Of a DNA stretch of 5,018 nt, positions 1-5,018 are shown piece by piece. Source of the DNA: Deltaproteobacteria bacterium (GTDB taxonomy: Bacteria; Desulfobacterota; Desulfobacteria; Desulfobacterales; C00003060); the NCBI GenBank assembly GCA_003647435.1, contig QMMV01000190.1, forward strand, positions 1 to 5,018, given 5' to 3'. The notes below the pieces were generated by a model that made no database searches, was not told where the DNA came from, and worked only from the letters and a program-made list of their open reading frames with translations. The translations under genes were made by a program, and so were the position numbers. Each line of letters starts with the position of its first letter. Positions within the stretch are counted from its first letter, which is position 1.

Positions 1-1
1 C

Positions 2-988
2 AAAGACGGGCTCAAGGTCGGCTACATCAAGCCGTTTGGCCGACTGCCGATCAAAATTGAAGGCGTGCTCACTGACAAAGATGCATGGTTTATCCACAAC
101 GTGCTCATGTTAAAAGACCCTCTGGAGACTCTGTGTCCCGTAGTTATGACTCACGATCTGATGGTAGAAGGGTGCCGTACAGAAGTTGTGGGGTTGGAGG
201 AAAAGGTGCTGAAGGCCTTTGAAACGGTAGCAAAAGGAAAAGACGTTGTGCTCATTGGTGGAGCAGGAAAGCTTGAATCGGGCAAGGCCATTGGCATATC
301 AGGCTATGATATAGTCCACAAATTGAAAGCGCGCGCCCTCTTGGTAGATTCTTATGACGGGGAATTCTATCTGGACGCTGTCCTGGATGCCGGTGAACGG
401 CTGGGAGAAGACCTGCTCGGGGTAATCTTAAACAGGGTAAAAGCGGGACATGCTGAAAAAATCGAGGAACTGGTCGTCCCTTTTCTCGAGAGAAAAGGTA
501 TTCCTGTGTTTGGTTCACTTCCTTACGATGCTGTTCTGGGATCGGTGATTATTGAGGATGTCGTCGAGGCCCTCGCAGGCGATGTGCTGTGCTGCCGCAA
601 CAAGCTGGACGGTCTCATCGAGCACTTCCTCATCGGCGGCATGCAGGTTGATCGTGCTCTTGAATATATCAGAAAAACGAGAAATAACGCCGTCATCGTA
701 GGCGGCGATCGGGCCGACGTGCAACTGGCAGCCATTGAGGCCCTCACACAATGCCTCATACTCACAGGGAATCTCTATCCTAACGAAATTGTCATCTCTC
801 GTGCTCAGCTAAGGGGTATACCAATAGTTGTAGTTCGAGATGACACTTATTCTGTAGCAAAAAAGGTGGACGAACTCTCCCGCAAGCTCCGGCTCAGAGA
901 AAAAGAGAAGGTCTACTGCGGCATTCGCCTGATTGAAGAAAAGGTGGATTTTCAAAAATTGTATGCGGCTCTCGGCCTCAGGCTGTAA
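2..988 (+). CDS. BioD-like P-loop / DRTGG-domain protein, phosphotransacetylase N-terminal type (5' end missing)
   Basis: The frame is open to the left edge, so the GTG at 65 is internal and not the start; 328 residues are visible. Visible residues 5-11 (KVGYIKP) match the segment following the Walker A loop in BioD-like dethiobiotin-synthetase-fold ATPases, so probably 20-30 residues with the P-loop lie upstream. GGAG at 86-89 fits the conserved strand-loop of that fold. A DRTGG-type domain covers about 205-310, with GGDRAD at 234-239 and LTGNLYP at 254-260. This two-domain arrangement is known as the N-terminal part of long Pta enzymes and as stand-alone proteins of about 350 residues. Here the protein stops after DRTGG, so it lacks the phosphate acetyltransferase domain and should not be called Pta. 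Its role is unknown; nucleotide-dependent sensing or regulation of acetyl/acyl-CoA metabolism is an inference. It probably shares a transcript with rmuC, 31 bases downstream. Family confidence is high, function low. Confidence 0.8.
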   Translation, partial: KDGLKVGYIKPFGRLPIKIEGVLTDKDAWFIHNVLMLKDPLETLCPVVMTHDLMVEGCRTEVVGLEEKVLKAFETVAKGKDVVLIGGAGKLESGKAIGISGYDIVHKLKARALLVDSYDGEFYLDAVLDAGERLGEDLLGVILNRVKAGHAEKIEELVVPFLERKGIPVFGSLPYDAVLGSVIIEDVVEALAGDVLCCRNKLDGLIEHFLIGGMQVDRALEYIRKTRNNAVIVGGDRADVQLAAIEALTQCLILTGNLYPNEIVISRAQLRGIPIVVVRDDTYSVAKKVDELSRKLRLREKEKVYCGIRLIEEKVDFQKLYAALGLRL

Positions 989-1019
989 GACAGACAACCG
1001 CCAATAAACATTGTACTCC

Positions 1020-2540
1020 ATGGATTACCATCTATCTATCCTTTCATTTCTGCTCGGCTGCGCCCTGGGAGGCGTCATCGCATGGGCGATGGTCAGACTA
1101 ACAACGGTAGCCCAAAAGAGCGATCAAATCGCAAGGCTGCAAGAAGCCCTCTCCGGCAAAGACAAAGAACTTCAAGACAAAGAGAGCAGGATTGCCGAGA
1201 TCCTGTCGGAACTGTCCCGGACAGAAGAGGCGATGCTGAAGGCATCCGAGGAACGGGCGGCGGCTCACGCGAAACTAGAACAGATGCACGAAGTCCGGCA
1301 GGCCGTTGAGGAAAAGGCATCTGAGATCAAGGAGTTGACGAAAACGATCACGGAGCTAAAAGAAAGACAGGCAACGCTTGAAACCACCATAAAAAAAGAG
1401 CGGGCAGCCTCTGAAGAAAAACTGCAACTGCTTGAAGAAGCCAAACAAAAGCTGAGCGATACCTTCCAGGCCATCTCTGCCTCAGCACTCAGAAACAGCC
1501 AGGAATCCTTCCTTGAGCTGGCCAAAGCAAGCCTTTCCAAATACCATCAAGAGGCCAAAAAGGATCTGGAACTGCGTCAAAAAGAGGTGAGACACATTGT
1601 CGAGCCGATCAAAGAATCACTTGAAAAATATGACAGACAGGTCCAGGAAATGGAGAGGATGCGTGAAAAGGCATACGGCGGCCTCTCACAACAAGTAAAA
1701 TCTCTTCTCGCCACTCAGCAGACCTTACAAAAAGAAACCAGCAACCTGGTCAGGGCACTCAGAACCCCTCAGGTGCGGGGCAGGTGGGGTGAAATCACCT
1801 TAAGGAGAGTCGCTGAGCTGGCAGGGATGATGAACTATTGCGATTTTTTCGAACAAGAAACGAAAGACGGCGAACAGGGCAGGCTGCGCCCTGACATGAT
1901 TGTACGACTACCCAATGAAAGGCAGATTGTTGTAGATGCAAAAGCTCCTTTGCTCGCATACCTCGAAGCAGTGGAAGCAGAAACAGAAGAGGAAAGGACC
2001 AGCAAGCTAATCCTTCATTCTAAACAAATCCAAACACATATGACCAAACTGGGGCAAAAAAGCTACTGGGAACAATTCCAGCCTACCCCCGAATTTGTAG
2101 TGCTCTTTATCCCGGGGGAGAACTTTTTCAGCTCCGCTCTCGAATATAATCCGGGACTCATTGAGGATGGAGTGAGCAAAGGCGTCATACTGGCCACGCC
2201 AACAACCCTTATAGCTCTTCTAAAGGCGGTCGCCTTCGGATGGCGGCAGGAGGTTATGACAAAGAACGCCGAAGCGATAAGCGGCCTCGGAAAACAACTA
2301 TACGAAAGAATAAGCACTATGGCAGAACACCTTGACGGGCTTGGCCGAAGCATTGAAAAATGCGTATTTACTTATAATCAAGTCATTGGTTCCTTTGAAC
2401 GAAGGGTGCTGGCCTCCGCCCGAAAATTCAGTGAACTGGGGATTACAAAAAGAGGCGGGAAAGAAATCCCTTACATCAGTCCTGCCGAAAAGACAGCCCG
2501 CCAGATCAGCGTTATCGAACCGAACAAAAAGACATCGTAA
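1020..2540 (+). CDS. rmuC: DNA recombination protein RmuC
   Basis: Intact gene of 506 residues, close to the usual size of the family. The N-terminus holds one hydrophobic membrane segment (about residues 4-26), predicting an inner-membrane anchor. A long charged coiled coil rich in Glu, Lys and Ala follows (about 30-235), then the RmuC domain (about 240-480). Family signatures are GRWGE at 254-258, RPD at 290-292, VDAK at 305-308, FIPGE at 363-367 and ATPTTL at 392-397. The RPD/VDAK pair fits the Asp...(D/E)xK core of a PD-(D/E)XK nuclease fold. In E. coli, loss of RmuC raises inversion at short inverted repeats, so the protein is thought to limit such rearrangements; its exact biochemical activity is not settled. 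I chose ATG 1020 over the in-frame TTG at 1011, since it begins just before the membrane segment. No clear Shine-Dalgarno sequence precedes either codon, so translation may depend on the upstream gene. Confidence 0.95.
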   Translation: MDYHLSILSFLLGCALGGVIAWAMVRLTTVAQKSDQIARLQEALSGKDKELQDKESRIAEILSELSRTEEAMLKASEERAAAHAKLEQMHEVRQAVEEKASEIKELTKTITELKERQATLETTIKKERAASEEKLQLLEEAKQKLSDTFQAISASALRNSQESFLELAKASLSKYHQEAKKDLELRQKEVRHIVEPIKESLEKYDRQVQEMERMREKAYGGLSQQVKSLLATQQTLQKETSNLVRALRTPQVRGRWGEITLRRVAELAGMMNYCDFFEQETKDGEQGRLRPDMIVRLPNERQIVVDAKAPLLAYLEAVEAETEEERTSKLILHSKQIQTHMTKLGQKSYWEQFQPTPEFVVLFIPGENFFSSALEYNPGLIEDGVSKGVILATPTTLIALLKAVAFGWRQEVMTKNAEAISGLGKQLYERISTMAEHLDGLGRSIEKCVFTYNQVIGSFERRVLASARKFSELGITKRGGKEIPYISPAEKTARQISVIEPNKKTS

Positions 2541-2612
2541 CACATTACCTTTTTGAAACACGACCGTTGAAGCCGGTTTGCGCAATTTGTTCCATTAGAC
2601 TAAAGCGATACA

Positions 2613-2792
2613 ATGAGTCAAAAAGGGTTGAGATTCTACGACAGACCAATTCATGAACAAGCAGGCCCCCCGGAGGCATTACGGAATCATGATGATACAG
2701 ATCGCATGGCCCCGAACCCGCTGTTACGATGCATCGTTGACACAGTTTTGATGACAGAGTATTTATTCAAAGAAAAAGCGAAACTTATATAG
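2613..2792 (+). CDS. doubtful small ORF, 59 codons, between rmuC and trkA
   Basis: An uninterrupted ATG-to-TAG frame fills most of the gap between rmuC and trkA and ends 11 bases before the trkA ATG. The predicted peptide is mostly polar, with a more hydrophobic stretch near residues 37-52, a Lys-rich tail, and no motif I recognise. Against it: an in-frame TAA lies close upstream (2601), no Shine-Dalgarno sequence precedes the ATG, codon use is not distinctive, and the best trkA promoter candidate lies inside it. It could be a chance frame, a remnant, or a small leader peptide. It is included because it is the only substantial + strand open frame in the gap. Confidence 0.2.
   Translation: MSQKGLRFYDRPIHEQAGPPEALRNHDDTDRMAPNPLLRCIVDTVLMTEYLFKEKAKLI
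2726..2737. promoter_or_regulatory. perfect 12-bp palindrome, candidate operator of trkA
   Basis: ACGATGCATCGT is identical to its own reverse complement with no spacer. It is flanked by TGT on the left (2722-2724) and ACA on the right (2740-2742), which extend the dyad imperfectly with a one-base offset. Its last base is the first base of the TTGACA element of the candidate trkA promoter, so a dimeric regulator bound here would lie beside or over the -35 region. No known regulator motif is recognised; function is inferred from position and symmetry only. Confidence 0.35.
2737..2766 (+). promoter_or_regulatory. candidate sigma70-type promoter for trkA-trkH
   Basis: A perfect TTGACA -35 element sits at 2737-2742. 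The -10 is weak: TATTTA at 2760-2765 has 17-base spacing but matches only the first three consensus bases, while TTTATT at 2762-2767 matches four of six with 19-base spacing. Transcription would begin around 2770-2775, leaving a leader of about 30 bases before the trkA ATG. Position and the good -35 support it; the poor -10 suggests need for an activator or a chance match. Confidence 0.4.
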
Positions 2793-2794
2793 GA
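2791..2794 (+). promoter_or_regulatory. ribosome binding site of trkA
   Basis: AGGA ends 9 bases before ATG 2804, a normal spacing. It is only 3 bases from the in-frame GTG at 2798, so it decides in favour of ATG 2804, which also gives the typical TrkA N-terminus MKIVIVGAGEVG. Confidence 0.75.
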
Positions 2795-2803
2795 ATAGTG
2801 TCA

Positions 2804-4165
2804 ATGAAAATTGTTATTGTTGGAGCGGGTGAGGTAGGCTTCCACGTTGCCAGTCGCCTCTCGCTCGAAAACAAAGATGTGGTAGTTATTGACAAACAAG
2901 CGGAAGCATTGCGCCGTGTTTCTGAAAACCTGGATGTACAAACCATCCTGGGCTGTGGAAGCAGCCCTGTCATCCTCGAACAGGCTGGCATAAGGGAAGC
3001 CGATGTTCTGCTGGCTGTCACCGACACCGATGAAACCAACCTGGTGGCCTCACTTTTTGCCAACATTTTGTCTCCTACAACCATCAAGCTGGCTCGGATT
3101 AGAAGCAAAGATTATCTATTGTACCAAGACACCTTAAAGCACGCTCCTTATCACCTCGATGTGATCATAAACCCCGAAGATGAAGCGGTTAAGGCGGTTG
3201 AACGGCTCCTGCATATTCCAGGCGCTGTGGACGTAGGTGAATTTGCCGATGGCCGCATCAAGCTTGTAGGGGTGCGACTGGAAAAAGACTGTCCCGTGGC
3301 CGGAACCAGACTGGCTGAGTTGCAAGATAAGAGCAGCAAGAAAATTCTTGTGGCGGCCATTCTTAGAGACGAAAAACTCATTATCCCCTCCGGGGAGGAT
3401 CAACTCCAGGAGCGAGACCTGATTTACTTTGTTTCAGCGGAAAAAGAACTTGAGGAGGCCTTGCAGCTCTTCGGAAAAGGGGCTGAGCCCTTTAAACGAG
3501 TCCTCCTTATAGGGGGCGGCAATCTCGGCCTCAAGTTAGCCAAGGCCCTTGAGCGTCACCCCATACACATCAAGCTTATCGAAAAAGACCCGGATCGCTG
3601 CAAAGAGCTTGTAAAAGCCCTCGACAAGGTGGTAGTCCTGCAAGGAGATGGTTCCGATGAGGACCTGCTCCACGAAGAAAACGTGAAGGACATGGATGTG
3701 TTTGTAACACTCACAGAAAGCGAAGAAACCAATATCCTCGCCTCCCTTCTTGCCAAGCGGATGGGGGCAAATAAGACAATAACCCGCATTAGTAAGTCAA
3801 GCTACTTGCCGCTTGCTTCTGCAATAGGTCTTGAACATGTTGTCAGCTCCCGGCTTGCTGCTGTCAATAGCATACTCCAGTATGTTCGAGAGGGTAAGGT
3901 TTTGTCTGCCATGACTCTTAAGGGAGAAGAAGCCGAGACGCTGGAGGTAATTGCACCAGAAGCCTCTGATATTGTAGGGAAGCCTCTAAAACAGATACGA
4001 TTCCCCAGGGGGGCCTTGGTTGTGGCTATCATACGCAAAGAAGAAGTAACCATCCCTTCTGGCGAAAGTATCATACTGCCACAAGATCGAATTATTATCT
4101 TTTGTACCCGCCACAGCATTCCCTGGGTTGAAAAGGCCCTCGTGGTCAAGTTGGAGCATGTCTAA
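2804..4165 (+). CDS. trkA: Trk system potassium uptake regulatory protein TrkA
   Basis: Intact, 453 residues, the normal length of two-module TrkA. It is the cytoplasmic ring protein that binds NAD(H) and gates the TrkH/TrkG K+ channel. The protein is a tandem duplication. RCK/TrkA-N 1 (about 1-120) has the Rossmann loop GAGEVG at 7-12 and acidic D30 at the end of strand 2. TrkA-C 1 lies at about 140-220. RCK/TrkA-N 2 (about 232-350) has GGGNLG at 237-242 and E260. TrkA-C 2 lies at about 370-450. The halves align visibly: TDTDETN at 73-79 corresponds to TESEETN at 304-310, and both are followed by a similar A-S-L segment. Both nucleotide sites look intact. The start is ATG 2804, not GTG 2798, because of Shine-Dalgarno spacing and the family N-terminus. 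trkH follows with no gap, confirming the assignment. Confidence 0.97.
   Translation: MKIVIVGAGEVGFHVASRLSLENKDVVVIDKQAEALRRVSENLDVQTILGCGSSPVILEQAGIREADVLLAVTDTDETNLVASLFANILSPTTIKLARIRSKDYLLYQDTLKHAPYHLDVIINPEDEAVKAVERLLHIPGAVDVGEFADGRIKLVGVRLEKDCPVAGTRLAELQDKSSKKILVAAILRDEKLIIPSGEDQLQERDLIYFVSAEKELEEALQLFGKGAEPFKRVLLIGGGNLGLKLAKALERHPIHIKLIEKDPDRCKELVKALDKVVVLQGDGSDEDLLHEENVKDMDVFVTLTESEETNILASLLAKRMGANKTITRISKSSYLPLASAIGLEHVVSSRLAAVNSILQYVREGKVLSAMTLKGEEAETLEVIAPEASDIVGKPLKQIRFPRGALVVAIIRKEEVTIPSGESIILPQDRIIIFCTRHSIPWVEKALVVKLEHV
4153..4156 (+). promoter_or_regulatory. ribosome binding site of trkH inside the end of trkA
   Basis: GGAG lies within the last codons of trkA, 9 bases before the trkH ATG at 4166. 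Since trkA ends at 4165, ribosomes terminating trkA are placed at the trkH start, favouring coupled translation and balanced amounts of the two subunits. Confidence 0.75.
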
Positions 4166-5018
4166 ATGCACCTTTGCTATACACTCCATCTGGTCGGAGT
4201 CCTGACCATTTTTCTCGGATTGACCATGGCTCTCCCCCTCCTTTTTGGCATCTACTATCATGATGAAAGTGTTACGCCTATTTTGAAATCGATGATAGCA
4301 ACCGTTGGAAGTGGACTGCTGCTCTATTTTCTCTTCAGAGGTTCCCGCGAGAAGATTATGAGCCACCGGGAAGGAATGGGGGTAGTAGCCATTGGGTGGA
4401 CAGCCGCCGGCTTTTTTGGAGCGCTTCCTTACTACTGGGGCGGGGTATTTAGCACTTTTTCCGACAGCTTTTTTGAATCTATTTCAGGTTTTACCACCAC
4501 AGGGGCTTCGGTTCTGACCAATATCGAGACGGTCTCACGAGGCTTTCTCTTCTGGAGAAGTCTTACCCACTGGCTGGGCGGGATGGGGATTATTGTTCTT
4601 TCGCTGGCTATCTTACCTTTCCTGGGTATCGGAGGCCTGCAGCTTTACAAAGCAGAAGTTCCGGGCCCGGTGCCTGATAAGTTAAAACCTCGTATCAGAG
4701 ACACAGCTTTGGTTTTATGGAAGGTTTATGTGCTTTTTTCCGCAGCAGAAACTCTATTGCTTATGTTAGGAGGCATGGACTTGTTTGACGCCCTCTGCCA
4801 TGCCTTCGGAACCATGGCCACTGGAGGCTTCTCCACACACACTCTTTCCATAGGATCGTATCAGAGTCCATACGTGGACACGGTCATCATTGTGTTCATG
4901 CTGTTTGCAGGAATTAACTTTTCTCTCCACTATCGGTTCCTGAAGGGAGAGTCTTTGTCATTCTGGCGCAATTCGGAGTTTCGCTTTTTCATAGGAGCGG
5001 TTACCATTTTCTTTCTCG
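4166..5018 (+). CDS. trkH: Trk potassium uptake protein TrkH, membrane pore subunit (3' end outside window)
   Basis: The first 284 residues of a TrkH/TrkG/KtrB-family K+ transporter, roughly 60% of the usual 480 or so residues. The ATG directly follows the trkA TAA. The protein is strongly hydrophobic, with several membrane segments (about 7-29, 40-57, 70-90, 135-158, 180-202 and 234-252). Two of the four pore loops are visible. The first carries ESISGFTTTGAS, with TTTG at 110-113. The second carries GTMATGGFS, with TGG at 219-221. The glycines G113 and G220 are at the positions that set K+ selectivity in the family. THWLGGMG after the first loop and AGINFSLHY after the second are further family signatures. 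TrkH sits in the inner membrane as a dimer on a TrkA ring and imports K+. The frame is open to the right edge with no disruption; the last two pore loops cannot be checked. Confidence 0.97.
   Translation, partial: MHLCYTLHLVGVLTIFLGLTMALPLLFGIYYHDESVTPILKSMIATVGSGLLLYFLFRGSREKIMSHREGMGVVAIGWTAAGFFGALPYYWGGVFSTFSDSFFESISGFTTTGASVLTNIETVSRGFLFWRSLTHWLGGMGIIVLSLAILPFLGIGGLQLYKAEVPGPVPDKLKPRIRDTALVLWKVYVLFSAAETLLLMLGGMDLFDALCHAFGTMATGGFSTHTLSIGSYQSPYVDTVIIVFMLFAGINFSLHYRFLKGESLSFWRNSEFRFFIGAVTIFFL

Noticed and set aside
65..67. GTG at 65 as the start of the first gene
   Set aside because: The frame continues upstream to the window edge with conserved family sequence (KVGYIKP), so this codon is internal.
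2541..2600. Possible terminator after rmuC: ACCG...CGGT stem near 2563-2577 and the palindrome TTGCGCAA at 2578-2585
   Set aside because: The stem is only 4-5 base pairs and no T-run follows; the 8-base palindrome is within chance expectation.
2660..2740. GC-rich, possibly structured leader resembling a riboswitch upstream of trkA
   Set aside because: I tried to match c-di-AMP (ydaO), GEMM, fluoride and cobalamin consensus features and found none of their signature segments; only short weak stems can be drawn.
2798..2803. GTG at 2798 as the trkA start
   Set aside because: It lies only 3 bases from AGGA, whereas ATG 2804 has 9-base spacing and gives the family-typical N-terminus.
2804..4165. 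Internal repeat within trkA as a recent duplication
   Set aside because: The two halves match at the protein level as in all two-RCK TrkA proteins; the similarity is ancient and family-wide, not a local event.
3986..4366. 126-codon open frame on the minus strand across the trkA/trkH junction
   Set aside because: It lies fully antisense to two well-supported genes, and its translation shows no recognisable domain; long antisense frames are expected in biased coding sequence.

Overview
The window is an ordinary stretch of bacterial chromosome with four protein genes, all on the + strand. It runs from the middle of a BioD-like/DRTGG-domain ATPase gene (start outside the window), through an intact rmuC and an intact trkA, into a trkH gene that runs off the right edge. 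Base composition is moderate. Gene order and protein style (stand-alone Pta-N/DRTGG protein, two-RCK TrkA directly followed by TrkH) would suit a Desulfobacterota (deltaproteobacterial) anaerobe. That assignment is an impression only, because there is no rRNA or other marker in the window.

Layout: 2-988 encodes the last 328 residues of a protein resembling the N-terminal half of large phosphotransacetylases (P-loop BioD-like domain plus DRTGG domain), with no acetyltransferase domain. After 31 bases comes rmuC (1020-2540), a membrane-anchored coiled-coil protein with a PD-(D/E)XK-like nuclease-fold domain. These two genes are probably co-transcribed but have no evident functional link. A 263-base gap (2541-2803) follows. 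It holds no RNA gene I recognise and no convincing terminator. It does hold a perfect 12-base palindrome touching a consensus TTGACA element, both placed correctly for a trkA promoter, and one short open frame of 59 codons of doubtful status.

From 2804 onwards lies a potassium-uptake operon: trkA (cytoplasmic, two NAD-binding RCK modules that gate the channel) and trkH (membrane pore with K+ selectivity loops). The trkA stop codon is followed directly by the trkH start codon, so the pair is almost certainly translated in a coupled way. The products would assemble into one Trk K+ transporter controlled by the cell's nucleotide state.

I looked on both strands for an undescribed system and did not find one. 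The most useful leads are the candidate trkA operator/promoter and the stand-alone DRTGG protein.
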